A DNA stretch of 64,000 nt from an uncultured Clostridia bacterium (GCA_947427385.1 CANEHT010000004.1:29652-93651); one strand, 5' to 3'. Counted from the first letter of the stretch, positions 10,122 through 19,712 are shown. The notes: generated from the letters alone by a model not told the origin. Made by a program: numbers and translations.

Positions 10122-10592
10122 TTACCATTTATAGTGGGCAAAAGCTTTATTAGCCTCAGCCATTTTATGTGTTTCTTCTTTCTTTTTAATAGAGCCGCCA
10201 GTATTATTTATGGCGTCCATTATTTCATTAGCTAATCTTTCGTACATAGTACGTTCGGAACGTTTACGACTATATAAAACGAGCCAACGTAATGCTAAAG
10301 TTTGACGCCTATCACTTTTAATTTCAACAGGGACCTGATAGGTAGCTCCACCGACACGACGTGCTTTAACTTCCAAGACGGGCATAATATTATTAAGGGC
10401 CTCATCGAATGCAGTTAATGGATCTTTATCTAAATTGTTACTAACTTTTTCAAAAGCTTTATAGACAATATTTTGAGCGATACCTTTTTTCCCATCAAGC
10501 ATAATTTGATTAATAAGTTTAGTCACAATTTTACTATTATAAATTGGATCGGGCAGCACATCTCTTTGAACGATATGACCTCTACGTGGCAT
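10122..10592 (-). CDS. rpsG: 30S ribosomal protein S7
   Basis: 156 residues, canonical length. It is a primary 16S rRNA 3'-domain binder and, in well-studied bacteria, the autoregulator of the str operon. It starts MPRRG and carries the conserved [13 protein letters not shown] stretch in mid-protein. SD AGGAGGGA precedes ATG. The 140-base gap to rpsL is longer than usual and holds no ORF. Confidence 0.98.
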   Translation of the reverse strand: MPRRGHIVQRDVLPDPIYNSKIVTKLINQIMLDGKKGIAQNIVYKAFEKVSNNLDKDPLTAFDEALNNIMPVLEVKARRVGGATYQVPVEIKSDRRQTLALRWLVLYSRKRSERTMYERLANEIMDAINNTGGSIKKKEETHKMAEANKAFAHYKW

Positions 10593-10713
10593 AATCTTCC
10601 CTCCTTAACTAATTAAATTAAATCAACGGTACTCGCTTTTGAATTGCGATAATGCCTTGTACTGCCGAATCTATTATGTTAGAAACCCGACAGATAATTT
10701 TTTTTTACAAGGT

Positions 10714-11133
10714 TTATTTTTTATCTTTTGGGCGTTTCGCACCATATTTAGAACGAGCCTGCATTCTTTTAGCTACTCCTGCAGTATCTAAAGTTCCACG
10801 AATAATATGATAGCGGACACCGGGTACGTCCTTAACTCTACCGCCACGAATTAGAACTACACTATGCTCTTGAAGGTTATGACCTTCACCGGGGATATAA
10901 CCGGTAACTTCCATACCGTTAGACAAACGAACTCTGGCGATTTTACGCATAGCTGAGTTAGGTTTTTTAGGCGTAGCAGTTTTTACAATGACGCAAACGC
11001 CACGCATTTGTGGGCTAAATTTATCAACTTGATATTTTTTTAAAGTATTGTAACGAAATTGTAGAGCGGGAGCGGTAGATTTTTTTTTAACGGACTTACG
11101 TGGCTTACGAACCAATTGATTGATAGTTGGCAT
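10714..11133 (-). CDS. rpsL: 30S ribosomal protein S12
   Basis: 139 residues. It lies at the decoding centre and affects accuracy and streptomycin response. I chose the ATG at 11133 ([12 protein letters not shown]) because AAGGAGGTG lies just upstream; an in-frame GTG at 11142 falls inside that SD. The conserved TPKKPNSA segment shows the lysine whose change gives streptomycin resistance, here wild type, and the PGVRYH motif is present. It is the first gene of the operon. Confidence 0.98.
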   Translation of the reverse strand: MPTINQLVRKPRKSVKKKSTAPALQFRYNTLKKYQVDKFSPQMRGVCVIVKTATPKKPNSAMRKIARVRLSNGMEVTGYIPGEGHNLQEHSVVLIRGGRVKDVPGVRYHIIRGTLDTAGVAKRMQARSKYGAKRPKDKK

Positions 11134-11197
11134 AAATAACACCTCCTTAGTTTTAGGAATATATCTGCCGGATTGAGATTATCAATCAGCGCTTTTG

Positions 11198-11225
11198 ATT
11201 ATATCACAGAAAAATTTTAAATCAA
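11198..11225 (-). promoter_or_regulatory. Promoter of the str operon
   Basis: On the minus strand, TTGATT and TATAAT are separated by 16 bases, with TG one base before the -10 (extended -10). Transcription would start about 60 bases before rpsL. The leader contains a small GATTGA/TCAATC hairpin (11171-11187). Confidence 0.75.
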
Positions 11226-11281
11226 TGGGAATAAAATTTATATGAAAAAGATTAATGGAGTTATAAATTTAAAATATGATT

Positions 11282-11306
11282 ACAAAAAAATCCGCGTGTG
11301 CGGATT
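11282..11306 (-). terminator. Terminator after the SpoIIQ-like gene
   Basis: On the minus strand, an AATCCGC/GCGGATT stem is followed by a T-run. It overlaps the gene end almost immediately. Confidence 0.85.
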
Positions 11307-11307
11307 T

Positions 11308-12087
11308 TTATTTACTTGCGAGAATTAATTTTGGATTAACACTATTGTCTTCGTGAGTAATTTTAAAATCGAGATGGCTACCGAGTAAAATTCCGTATTT
11401 AGTTGGAGAATTTACGCCGCCGATAACTTGTCCTTTTTTTACGATATCACCTTCATTTACCAATAAATTATCTTGCAATTGACTATAAATTGTAGACCAA
11501 TCATTGCCGTGATCAATTACGATTGTATTACCGGATTCATCAGTTTTTGTAATTAATTTTACGATACCGTCAGCACTTGCTTTTACTTGTTCACCAACCG
11601 GAGCAGCTAAACTTATACATTCATTTGTACGATATTGTTCAAGAGTTTTGTCATAGACTAAATTTTCATCATCATAATTCATTACGATTTCACCAAATAC
11701 GGGCCAAGCCATTTTTTGATTTTCATCAAAGGAATTAAAACTTTGTTCATTATTTGTCATCTCAGGAGAATTTTGTATCTCATTTGTAATTTGTGGAGTT
11801 GGAATAGGTGAGGTTTCTGGCGTAGTAAAAAATTTTTGCTTAGCTTTTTGCTCACTAACTTTTATTTTTTCTTTTGGAGTTTCATTTCTATCCTCAGGTG
11901 TTAAGTAACTTTTTGTTTTGTTACTTAATACGGGTAAAACTTTTTGGTCAACTTTTTTTGCCGTTTGTAATTTTGTATCAAATGAGTGAAGATTTGAATA
12001 GGTAACAGTTCCAGCAATTAATGCAACTGCTATTATTGATAAATATAGGGCAAGGTAAAAATTTTTTTCTTGCTTATTTTTTTTCAT
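11308..12087 (-). CDS. spoIIQ: SpoIIQ-like membrane protein with degenerate LytM (M23) domain
   Basis: 259 residues: one N-terminal membrane segment (about residues 12-30), a charged linker (40-125) and a C-terminal LytM fold (about 130-255). In LytM peptidases, zinc is held by an HxxxD pair and an HxH pair. Here the first site reads RTNECISLAAP (His and Asp replaced by Asn and Ser) and the last reads SHLDF (second His replaced by Asp). The usual YxHL reads YSQL. The YDKTLEQYRT stretch before the domain resembles SpoIIQ. SpoIIQ sits in the forespore membrane and pairs with SpoIIIAH during engulfment. A generic inactive M23 protein is the alternative. Confidence 0.65.
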   Translation of the reverse strand: MKKNKQEKNFYLALYLSIIAVALIAGTVTYSNLHSFDTKLQTAKKVDQKVLPVLSNKTKSYLTPEDRNETPKEKIKVSEQKAKQKFFTTPETSPIPTPQITNEIQNSPEMTNNEQSFNSFDENQKMAWPVFGEIVMNYDDENLVYDKTLEQYRTNECISLAAPVGEQVKASADGIVKLITKTDESGNTIVIDHGNDWSTIYSQLQDNLLVNEGDIVKKGQVIGGVNSPTKYGILLGSHLDFKITHEDNSVNPKLILASK

Positions 12088-12176
12088 TTGACTAACACCT
12101 CCAATTGAATTATTACCATTAGTGGGAATTATTATTCAAAATTGTGGTAACATATTCAAAAAAATGGTGAGAGTAA

Positions 12177-14183
12177 ATGTTTGCAAACGTAATTATTTTA
12201 GCGGCAAATAAAAATATTGACCGTGAATATTCATATCGCATACCCCAATCTTTTTCGGAAAAAATAAAAATAGGTACGAAAATTCTCGTACCATTCGGTC
12301 GTAAAAAAAAATTATCTGAAGCTATTATTATAAATTTGTCCGATAAAATTGATATCGAACCTGAAAAATTAAAATCAATTGAAAAAATTGACCCGCAAAA
12401 TATTTTTGTCAGTCAAAATCATATACAACTCGCTAAATGGATGAGTGAAAAATATTTTTGTACGCTCGCAGCTTGTTTGAAATTAATGATACCAAGTAAA
12501 AAATCTCTGACAAAATCTTTCGCATTAAATAATTCATATGAGTCAATAAAATCTGACGTGAAAAATTTAACGGTTGAACAATTAAACGCAATTAAATTTA
12601 TCGAAAATAAAATTTCACAAAAAGATTTACGTCCAATTTTATTGCATGGCGTAACTGGCAGCGGTAAAACTGAAGTTTATTTCAATATCATTCAAAAAAT
12701 TATTGATGACGGTAAGCAAGCAATTGTTTTGCTTCCGGAAATCGCTTTGACGACTCAAATGGTAAATTTATTTTATGAACGTTTTGGCGATAAAGTCGGT
12801 ATTACTCATAGTAAATTAACGGAACGCGAAAAATTTATTCAATGGCAAAATGCCGCACAAAATAAAATTTCAATTATGCTCGGGCCGCGCTCAGCAATTT
12901 TTACGCCGTTTAAAAATCTCGGTTTGATAATAATGGATGAGGAGCACGAGGCTTCTTATCAATCTGAAACAACTCCTAAATATAATACGCGTGAAGTTGC
13001 TGAAAAAATATGTGAGTTTACCGGCGCAAATTTAATTTTGGGTTCGGCAACGCCTTCCGTTGAAACTTATTTTCGTGTGCAAAATCATCAAATTAATTTG
13101 ATAAAAATGCCAACGCGTGTAAATAAAAAAGTTCCGAAGATAAAAATTGTTGACATGCGAAAAGAACTCGCTGATGGAAATGTAAACATTTTTAGTCGCG
13201 AATTGATTTTTGAAATGCAAAATACTTTTGATAGAAATGAACAAGTTATTTTGTTCTTAAATCGTCGTGGACATTCTTCATTTGTTTCGTGTAGAAATTG
13301 TGGCTTCGTTTTGAAATGCAATATGTGTGATGTAAATTATACTTTCCATAGCGCTGAAAATTTTTTGATTTGTCATTATTGCGGGCAAAAATCTATTTTG
13401 CCTAAAATTTGTCCTGAATGTGGCTCGAAATATATAAAATTGCTTGGCGTTGGAACGCAAAAAATTGAAAATGAAATAAAAAAAATTTTCCCTGACAAAA
13501 ATATTTTACGGATGGATTCGGATACAACTTCAAAAAAAAGTGATTACGAACGGATTTTGAAATCATTTGCGACAAAAAAAACTGATATTTTGATTGGAAC
13601 GCAAATGATAGCGAAAGGTTTGAACTTTCCAAATTTATCGCTTGTTGGAATAATTTGTGCTGATATCTCGCTCAATATCGGCGATTTTCATTGCAGTGAA
13701 TCAACTTTTCAATTGCTTTCACAAGTTTCAGGGCGTGCCGGTCGTGCTCAAACGAATGCGCTGTCAATTATTCAAACTTATAATCCCGAACATTATAGTA
13801 TTGTGTGTGCGAAGGATGGCGATTACAAAAAATTTTACGACCAGGAAATAATGTTTCGTCAGCAAATGAATTATCCGCCGTTCACAAATATTTTTTGTAT
13901 ATTAATGACGTTGCCAGATAAAAATTTGTTGGACGAAAAAATTTCATTGCTTAAAAAAGTTTTGATGCGCTGCAATAAAAATAATCAGTTCCAAATTTTA
14001 GGGCCCGCTCCCGCCGCTATTTCAAAAATAAAAAATAATTATCGTCAGAAAATTTTGATTAAGCATGAAAATGAAACTAAACTCAAAAATTTCGCTTTGT
14101 TTTCTATAAATTTACTTGCATCAAAAAATTTACTCGATGGCGTAAAGCTTAATTTGACAATGAATCCGAATTTTATGCTATAA
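12177..14183 (+). CDS. priA: Primosomal protein N', replication restart helicase PriA
   Basis: 668 residues. It reloads the replisome at stalled forks. An N-terminal DNA-binding domain (1-115) is followed by a superfamily 2 helicase core with Walker A GVTGSGKT (about 160-167) and DEEH box. A zinc-binding insert with CxxC pairs (CRNC, CNMC, CHYC, CPEC) covers about residues 368-420. The sequence reaches the normal C-terminus. The start ATG follows GGTGAG. It shares an operon with def and fmt, as in many Bacillota. Confidence 0.96.
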   Translation: MFANVIILAANKNIDREYSYRIPQSFSEKIKIGTKILVPFGRKKKLSEAIIINLSDKIDIEPEKLKSIEKIDPQNIFVSQNHIQLAKWMSEKYFCTLAACLKLMIPSKKSLTKSFALNNSYESIKSDVKNLTVEQLNAIKFIENKISQKDLRPILLHGVTGSGKTEVYFNIIQKIIDDGKQAIVLLPEIALTTQMVNLFYERFGDKVGITHSKLTEREKFIQWQNAAQNKISIMLGPRSAIFTPFKNLGLIIMDEEHEASYQSETTPKYNTREVAEKICEFTGANLILGSATPSVETYFRVQNHQINLIKMPTRVNKKVPKIKIVDMRKELADGNVNIFSRELIFEMQNTFDRNEQVILFLNRRGHSSFVSCRNCGFVLKCNMCDVNYTFHSAENFLICHYCGQKSILPKICPECGSKYIKLLGVGTQKIENEIKKIFPDKNILRMDSDTTSKKSDYERILKSFATKKTDILIGTQMIAKGLNFPNLSLVGIICADISLNIGDFHCSESTFQLLSQVSGRAGRAQTNALSIIQTYNPEHYSIVCAKDGDYKKFYDQEIMFRQQMNYPPFTNIFCILMTLPDKNLLDEKISLLKKVLMRCNKNNQFQILGPAPAAISKIKNNYRQKILIKHENETKLKNFALFSINLLASKNLLDGVKLNLTMNPNFML

Positions 14184-14184
14184 T
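14176..14184 (+). promoter_or_regulatory. Extended -10 promoter overlapping the priA stop codon
   Basis: TGC-TATAAT at 14176-14184 overlaps the priA TAA (14181-14183) and lies 28 bases before the def start, so def-fmt may have their own promoter. Confidence 0.5.
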
Positions 14185-14212
14185 AACTTCATAACTAAAA
14201 GAGGTGAATGTC

Positions 14213-14674
14213 ATGGCAATACGTAATATTCGTACTGAAGATGATCCGCTCCTCCGAAAATTATCCCGCGATGTTACAAAAATAAATAAGTATATCGAAA
14301 TTTTGCTCGATGATATGCGTGAAACTTTAGATAGCAGAAATGGTATTGGTATCGCCGCGCCACAAGTTGGTGTCCTCAAAAAAGTTATTATCGCTGTCGA
14401 TAATGATGATAATAAAATCGAAATTATTAATCCTCAAATCCTTGAAAAATCTGGCTCCCAAAAATTAAAAGAAGGTTGCTTGTCCGTACGTAATGTAAAC
14501 GGCGTCGTTGAACGCCCTGAGTTCGTTAAAGTTAAAGGTCTCGATCGTAATGGCAACGAAATTATTATTGAGGGATATGAGCGTTTGGCCAGAGTTTTGG
14601 ACCACGAAATCGATCACCTGAATGGTATTTTATTTACCGATAAAATTATTGAAGGTGAGTATGAAGAGGAGTAA
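14213..14674 (+). CDS. def: Peptide deformylase
   Basis: 153 residues. It removes the formyl group from the N-terminal methionine of new proteins. All three family motifs are present: GIGIAAPQVG (motif 1), EGCLSV (motif 2, metal-binding Cys) and HEIDHLNG (motif 3, metal-binding His pair). The ATG at 14213 is preferred because AGAGGTG lies 6 bases upstream; the in-frame GTG at 14204 is part of that SD. It is followed after 5 bases by fmt. Confidence 0.97.
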   Translation: MAIRNIRTEDDPLLRKLSRDVTKINKYIEILLDDMRETLDSRNGIGIAAPQVGVLKKVIIAVDNDDNKIEIINPQILEKSGSQKLKEGCLSVRNVNGVVERPEFVKVKGLDRNGNEIIIEGYERLARVLDHEIDHLNGILFTDKIIEGEYEEE

Positions 14675-14679
14675 ATAAT

Positions 14680-15603
14680 ATGAAAATAATTTTTATGGGT
14701 ACGCCTAACTTCGCTTTAACTATTTTGAAAAAATTATATGATGAGAAATATGAAATCGCGGCAGTCGTAACGCAAACCGATAAACCTAAAGGTCGCGGTC
14801 ATAAAATACAATTTTCACCCGTTAAAAATTTTGGACTCGAACATAATTTACTATTGCTACAGCCAAAAACTTTAAAAGATGAAAATTTAGTTACGCAGTT
14901 AAAATCTTTTGATGCAGATTTATTTATTGTTGCGGCGTACGGGAAAATTATTCCCGAAAATATTTTGCAATTGCCAAAATATTTTTCAATAAATGTTCAT
15001 GCATCGTTGCTCCCAAAATATCGTGGCGCAGCGCCAATTCAACATGCTATCGCCAATGGTGAAACGGTTAGCGGTGTAACTATCATGAAAATGGATAAAG
15101 GTATGGACACGGGAGATATTATTTTGCAAAAAAAATGCGACATATCCGCCGATGATACATATCAAACTTTATATGAGAAACTTGCATTGCTTGGAAGTGA
15201 AGCTTTACTTGAAACGTTAAATCAATTTGATAGTATTGAATTCAAAAAGCAAGATGATTCATTGGCATCTTACGCGCCGTTGATAACAAAAGATTTTTGT
15301 CATATTGATTGGAATAAAACTTCGCTTGAAATTATGAATTTGATTCGTGCGCTTAAACCAAATCCTGGTGCATATACTTTATATGAAAATAAAATTTTTA
15401 AAGTGTGGCAACTTACAGATTATCCAGTGTATGGTACGGAAGAATGCGGAAAAATTATTGCTGTCAACAATGATGGAATTGCGGTAAAAACATTTGACGG
15501 TGCGTTGCTTATTACGCAATTACAAGAACAAGGTCGAAAAATTATGTCAGCCGCCGATTATTTGAAAGGCCATACGATTAAAACAAATGTGTTTTTGAAT
15601 TAA
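14680..15603 (+). CDS. fmt: Methionyl-tRNA formyltransferase
   Basis: 307 residues, full length. It formylates initiator Met-tRNA with 10-formyl-tetrahydrofolate, the counterpart of Def. The N-terminal Rossmann domain starts MKIIFMGTPNFA; the catalytic region contains NVHASLLPKYRGAAPI with the conserved Asn, His and SLLP loop. A C-terminal OB-like domain follows from about residue 205. The SD lies in the end of def (GAGGAG). Confidence 0.98.
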   Translation: MKIIFMGTPNFALTILKKLYDEKYEIAAVVTQTDKPKGRGHKIQFSPVKNFGLEHNLLLLQPKTLKDENLVTQLKSFDADLFIVAAYGKIIPENILQLPKYFSINVHASLLPKYRGAAPIQHAIANGETVSGVTIMKMDKGMDTGDIILQKKCDISADDTYQTLYEKLALLGSEALLETLNQFDSIEFKKQDDSLASYAPLITKDFCHIDWNKTSLEIMNLIRALKPNPGAYTLYENKIFKVWQLTDYPVYGTEECGKIIAVNNDGIAVKTFDGALLITQLQEQGRKIMSAADYLKGHTIKTNVFLN

Positions 15604-15619
15604 AAGAGGAGTGATGTAA

Positions 15620-16306
15620 ATGCATTTTTACGGTTATGATTCGACAATGATTTTTTTGTTACCAGCATTAATTTTAGCTTTGTATGCAGAATTTAAAGTC
15701 AACCGCAATTTCAAAAAATATAGTGCGATTAATAATAAGCATGGTTATACGGGCGCGGATGTTGCAAAGCAATTGTTAATGTTGTCAGGAATAAACGATG
15801 TTACCGTGCAAATGGTAAATGGAAATTTGACGGACAATTATAATCCTAAAAATAAAACGTTAAATTTATCGCAAAGTGTTTATGCCAGTACATCATTGTC
15901 TGCAGTTGGTGTTGCTGCACATGAAACTGGTCACGCAATTCAACATCAAAATGAATATTTTCCGTTAGTTTTAAGAAGTTCGGTTATTCCGCTCGTAAGT
16001 TTCAGTTCAAAATTATCTATTCCACTTATTTTCATTGGCTTATTATTTTCTGGACGCTTACTTGATTTGGGAATAATTTTGTTTGGAATTGTTGTCATAT
16101 TTCAGCTTATGACATTGCCAGTTGAATTTAATGCATCGAAACGCGCAGTGAAATTGTTATCTGAAAATAATTTTTTAGATGAAACCGAAATTCCAGCCGT
16201 AAAAAAAGTTTTGAGTGCTGCCGCTTTAACTTATGTCGCAGCTGCTGTTTCAGCAATTGCAAATTTAATTCGTTATATTGTAATTGCGCAAAATCGAAAG
16301 AATTAA
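15620..16306 (+). CDS. YugP-family zinc metallopeptidase (membrane)
   Basis: 228 residues. The N-terminal membrane segment starts near residue 6. The zinc motif HETGH (in AAHETGHAIQH) lies at about residues 96-100, and two or three further membrane segments follow (about 122-165 and at the C-terminus). This is the YugP/DUF2277-like neutral zinc metallopeptidase family commonly found next to def-fmt in Bacillota; its substrate is unknown. SD AGAGGAGTG precedes ATG. It is the last gene of the priA-def-fmt run. Confidence 0.85.
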   Translation: MHFYGYDSTMIFLLPALILALYAEFKVNRNFKKYSAINNKHGYTGADVAKQLLMLSGINDVTVQMVNGNLTDNYNPKNKTLNLSQSVYASTSLSAVGVAAHETGHAIQHQNEYFPLVLRSSVIPLVSFSSKLSIPLIFIGLLFSGRLLDLGIILFGIVVIFQLMTLPVEFNASKRAVKLLSENNFLDETEIPAVKKVLSAAALTYVAAAVSAIANLIRYIVIAQNRKN

Positions 16307-16312
16307 AAAACA

Positions 16313-16345
16313 AAACCCTTTACATTTTTGGTAAAGGGTTATTTA
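16313..16345. terminator. Bidirectional terminator
   Basis: A perfect 10-bp stem, AACCCTTTAC (16314-16323) with GTAAAGGGTT (16331-16340), lies between convergent genes with A and T runs around it. Confidence 0.85.
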
Positions 16346-16346
16346 T

Positions 16347-17282
16347 TTAAAAATAAATTGGCATCAACCAATAACCATGATCATTTTTCATTGCTTTTTT
16401 ATCTTGGCAGCTTTTAAATTGAACGAAGCCAAGTTTACTCATTAATGTTTTATATTCAGGTTGATATGTATCTGGCAAGCCTAATATATATTCACTGTTT
16501 GAAATATTTTTTCCGAGCAGCATATGTTTATTTTTATAATAAGCTGAGAAAATAAAAGGATGATTCATTAAAGTCCAAGAATCTATTGGCAGACATGAAA
16601 GTTCTTTTAAAGCGAGTCGTACCCATTTTATTTCTTTTTTTTGATTTTGGAATGGTGACATTGGAGTATTATGTTGAAAGATATAATCCAATTCATCATT
16701 TTTTTTCGTATCTAAATTTTGGAGTTCATCCTCACTCATAAATTTATAATTTTCTAGCGCTTTTAATTCTTTATTAATTTTACCGGCAATTTCTTTAAAA
16801 GTTTCATCAGTGTTATTTACTTTTGTTTCTGGTTCATTTGTTTTTACTTCAGTTTCATTTATTTTTTTATTTTCGTTCTCATTTATTTTTGATTTAAAAT
16901 TATTTTGCCATTCAATTTTTTGATTTTTATATCCTTCCATTATAATTTCATTTTTTTTATCAGGCAAAGTAAAAGCGATTACATTTATATCATTGATATT
17001 TATACCGGTGTTTAAAATATTTTCGGCATTGAAATCAAAATTTAATTCTGCATAGCCACGCATATCAACTTTTAGTTCGCCAATTTTTACATCATTTTTA
17101 TTTGCATTTATCAAATAAATGTCGTAGATATTTGGCTTAAGATTTTGTACCCAGATATAAATTTTTCCATCATTAGCACGTGTTTCAATTTTGCAGCGAC
17201 CGATAGCTTCTTTCCCATTTATTGCGCAATGCGTATTGCACGCAATTAAGTTTATAAAATATCGATTGTATTGGTTAGGCAT
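16347..17282 (-). CDS. Conserved unknown two-domain protein
   Basis: 311 residues, no signal peptide. Residues 1-120 form a beta-rich domain starting MPNQYNRYFINL. A low-complexity linker (about 125-175) rich in Asn, Glu and Lys follows. The C-terminal domain (about 205-311) contains WVRLALKELSCLPIDSW, a YYKNKHMLLGK stretch, and ends GYWLMPIYF. This layout resembles a family of uncharacterised proteins common in Clostridia (I believe a DUF6128-type C-terminal domain, from memory and not verified). The role is unknown. The gene stands alone with SD GGAGGAG. Confidence 0.65.
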   Translation of the reverse strand: MPNQYNRYFINLIACNTHCAINGKEAIGRCKIETRANDGKIYIWVQNLKPNIYDIYLINANKNDVKIGELKVDMRGYAELNFDFNAENILNTGININDINVIAFTLPDKKNEIIMEGYKNQKIEWQNNFKSKINENENKKINETEVKTNEPETKVNNTDETFKEIAGKINKELKALENYKFMSEDELQNLDTKKNDELDYIFQHNTPMSPFQNQKKEIKWVRLALKELSCLPIDSWTLMNHPFIFSAYYKNKHMLLGKNISNSEYILGLPDTYQPEYKTLMSKLGFVQFKSCQDKKAMKNDHGYWLMPIYF

Positions 17283-17352
17283 GATTACTCCTCCAATTTT
17301 TTATTTCACATAAATATATTCATAAACGTTTTGAAAAATGCTAAAACAAGTT

Positions 17353-17395
17353 AAAAAAATTGCTCAAACTTTAATAAGTTGAGCAACTTTTTTTT
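17353..17395. terminator. Terminator of the amino-acid ABC operon (bidirectional)
   Basis: A TTGCTCAA / TTGAGCAA stem with inner ACTT/AAGT pairs is flanked by an A-run and a T-run. It lies just beyond the ATPase gene. Confidence 0.8.
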
Positions 17396-17409
17396 ACAAA
17401 TAAATTTTT

Positions 17410-18129
17410 TTACTGCAATACTTTTGACAAAAAAGATTTCGTACGTAAATTTTGTGGATTCATAAAAATTTGTTCGGGCGTTCCAGATTCTAAAATCTTT
17501 CCACTATCCATAAATAATATACGATTGGCTACGTCGCGTGCAAATCGCATTTCATGCGTGACTAAAACCATTGTCATTCCATTCTGTGCCAATTCTTTCA
17601 TAACGTCTAAAACTTCTCCAACCATTTCCGGATCTAGCGCCGAAGTTGGTTCGTCAAAAAGCATTACCTTTGGTTTCATCGCTAATGCACGGACAATTGC
17701 AATGCGCTGCTTTTGCCCGCCAGAAAGTTGATTTGGATAAGCTGATGATTTATTTTCAAGACCGACGCGCTGTAAAAGTTGCATTGCAGTTTCTTGCGCT
17801 TCATCTTTTTTCATTAGGCCAAGTTTTATTGGCGCTAGTGTCAAATTTTGCATAACATTTAAATGTGGAAATAAATTAAAATGTTGAAAAACCATGCCCA
17901 TTTGCGCACGTATTTTATTTACATTAGCATCAGTGATAATTTTACCGTCAAAAATAATTTTACCGGACGTTGGAATTTCTAACATATTTAAACAACGCAA
18001 AAATGTTGACTTGCCTGAACCGGATGGACCAATTATGACAACTTTTTCACCAAGCGCAATATGTTCGTTAATGTCTTCGAGTACGACATGATTGCCAAAA
18101 GTTTTATGTAAATGCTCAATTGTAATCAT
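17410..18129 (-). CDS. Polar amino-acid ABC transporter ATPase (GlnQ type)
   Basis: 239 residues, the usual size. Walker [10 protein letters not shown] (about 33-41), Q-loop with QHFNLFPH, signature LSGGQKQR (about 132-139), Walker [14 protein letters not shown] and the H-loop THEM are all intact. It powers uptake through the permease encoded upstream, whose 3' end it overlaps by 14 bases, indicating translational coupling. The substrate class (Gln, Cys, His/Arg) is set by the binding protein. Confidence 0.95.
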   Translation of the reverse strand: MITIEHLHKTFGNHVVLEDINEHIALGEKVVIIGPSGSGKSTFLRCLNMLEIPTSGKIIFDGKIITDANVNKIRAQMGMVFQHFNLFPHLNVMQNLTLAPIKLGLMKKDEAQETAMQLLQRVGLENKSSAYPNQLSGGQKQRIAIVRALAMKPKVMLFDEPTSALDPEMVGEVLDVMKELAQNGMTMVLVTHEMRFARDVANRILFMDSGKILESGTPEQIFMNPQNLRTKSFLSKVLQ

Positions 18130-18817
18130 TTGTACGCAGCCTCCTTTCCAAAATTTTTATGAAGCTGCTAATAATCAAAACTAATATCAAATAAATTATT
18201 GCTACGGCAAATAACGGTAAAAATGCGTCGAAAGTTGCGCCACGAATTATATCACCGCCGCGTGTCAATTCATTTAAACCTATGTAGCCACAAATTGATG
18301 TTTCTTTTAACAATGCAATAAGTTCATTTGCCAATGCTGGCAACACATTTTTAAATGCTTGTGGCAAAATAATATTCTTCATGGTCGCGATATAATTCAG
18401 GCCTAAGCTTCGTCCCGCTTCCATTTGTCCTTTATCTATTGACATAATGCCGCCACGAAATATTTCGGCAACATACGCGCCAGAATTTATTCCGAAAGTA
18501 AATATCGCAACTATTGTTTTCGAGCGAAAACTTGCCAAGATTATAAAATACATAATCAATAACTGGACTAAAATTGGTGTGCCGCGAATGATTGTAATAT
18601 ATAATTGACAAATTGTGTTTGCTATCTTCAACCAAAGTTTGTTTTTATTTTGTTGGTCGTGAGCGCAACGAATTATAGCAACCAACATTCCAATCAATAC
18701 GCCAATGATGAGTGAAAAAATTGTCACTGATAATGTAATTTTTAATCCGTCCGTAATATATTGCCAACGATTGTTTACAATAAAATCTTGTATGAATTTC
18801 TTTTTTAATCCTTCCAT
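18116..18817 (-). CDS. Polar amino-acid ABC transporter permease
   Basis: 233 residues, His/Glu/Gln/Arg/opine permease family, with about five membrane helices. The EAA-type loop reads [22 protein letters not shown] (only part conserved across the family) and contacts the ATPase. It forms a homodimeric channel with the GlnQ-type ATPase. It lies 21 bases after the binding-protein gene; SD GGAG lies before ATG. Confidence 0.94.
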   Translation of the reverse strand: MEGLKKKFIQDFIVNNRWQYITDGLKITLSVTIFSLIIGVLIGMLVAIIRCAHDQQNKNKLWLKIANTICQLYITIIRGTPILVQLLIMYFIILASFRSKTIVAIFTFGINSGAYVAEIFRGGIMSIDKGQMEAGRSLGLNYIATMKNIILPQAFKNVLPALANELIALLKETSICGYIGLNELTRGGDIIRGATFDAFLPLFAVAIIYLILVLIISSFIKILERRLRTNDYN

Positions 18818-18838
18818 TTTAAATTTACTCCTTCATTT

Positions 18839-19573
18839 TCAATCGGTAAGAATATAATTGTCAACAATTTTTTTCAGTGTACCGTCGGCATTTAATTCTG
18901 CGAGTGCATTATTAATTTTTTCAAGCAATTCCGTATTTTCTTTCGCAATACATATTGCATATTTTTCTACGGCATAATTGGTATCTAAAATTTTTAAATT
19001 TTTATTTGCGGCAACAAAGTTTTTAGCGGGCTCATTGTCAATTATAACTGCGTCTATTTTCCCAGATGTTAAAGCGATAATTGCATCATTGCCGTTGTTG
19101 TATTGATTCACATAATTTTTTCCGTAATCTTTGACTGCTAAAATATCAGCGGTTGTGTTGAGTTGTACGCCAATCATTTTTTTTGACAAATCTTCTAATT
19201 TTTTAATATTGCTATCAGATTTCACAATTACAGATTGTACGGCGGTGGCATAAGTGTCAGAGAAGTTTATATTTTGTAAGCGGTCATCGATTACTGTTAT
19301 GCCGGCTAAACCTATATCGGCTTTGTCAGTTGAAACGGCAGTGATAATTGAATCAAATTCCATGTCTTCAACTTTTAATTGTTGTCCTAATTTTTTTGCG
19401 ATAGCTTCTGCAATATCAACATCAATTCCAACAATTTTATTTCCGTCGTAATATTCATACGGTGGGAAATAAGCATTGGTTGCCATAATTAATACGTTGT
19501 CAGGATTTTCAGATGAGAAACTACAAGAAGTTAGTGCAGCTAAACATAAAATCAAAACAAAAATTTTTTTCAT
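18839..19573 (-). CDS. Amino-acid ABC transporter substrate-binding lipoprotein
   Basis: 244 residues. The signal peptide ends in the lipobox LTSC (Cys at residue 17). The mature part is a type 3 solute-binding fold starting at VLIMATNAYFPPYEYYD, with the typical GIDVDIAEAIAKKLG helix and a second lobe (ITVIDDRLQNINFSDTY). It captures a polar amino acid, probably Cys, Gln, His or Arg; the ligand cannot be fixed from sequence. It is the first gene of the operon. SD AAGGAG lies 10 bases before ATG. Confidence 0.93.
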   Translation of the reverse strand: MKKIFVLILCLAALTSCSFSSENPDNVLIMATNAYFPPYEYYDGNKIVGIDVDIAEAIAKKLGQQLKVEDMEFDSIITAVSTDKADIGLAGITVIDDRLQNINFSDTYATAVQSVIVKSDSNIKKLEDLSKKMIGVQLNTTADILAVKDYGKNYVNQYNNGNDAIIALTSGKIDAVIIDNEPAKNFVAANKNLKILDTNYAVEKYAICIAKENTELLEKINNALAELNADGTLKKIVDNYILTD

Positions 19574-19600
19574 ATTTTAACAACTCCTTTTTAAATAGTT

Positions 19601-19619
19601 ATAATCGATTATTTTAGCA
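19601..19619 (-). promoter_or_regulatory. Promoter and possible operator of the amino-acid ABC operon
   Basis: On the minus strand, TGC-TAAAAT (-10 at 19611-19616) is an extended -10 element. A perfect 12-bp palindrome, ATAATCGATTAT (19601-19612), sits on its downstream edge and could be an operator. Confidence 0.4.
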
Positions 19620-19683
19620 GATGCAAATATGAATTATAAAAGTGAGTGGCTTTAGTGAGTTGTAAGAGTCACTGGCTTGTGAA

Positions 19684-19712
19684 TTGACAAAAATTATGAT
19701 TGGTAGTAAAAT
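19684..19712 (+). promoter_or_regulatory. Promoter of the surface-glycan operon
   Basis: TTGACA (19684-19689) and TAAAAT (19707-19712) are separated by exactly 17 bases, 31 bases before the TTG start of the first glycosyltransferase. Confidence 0.75.
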
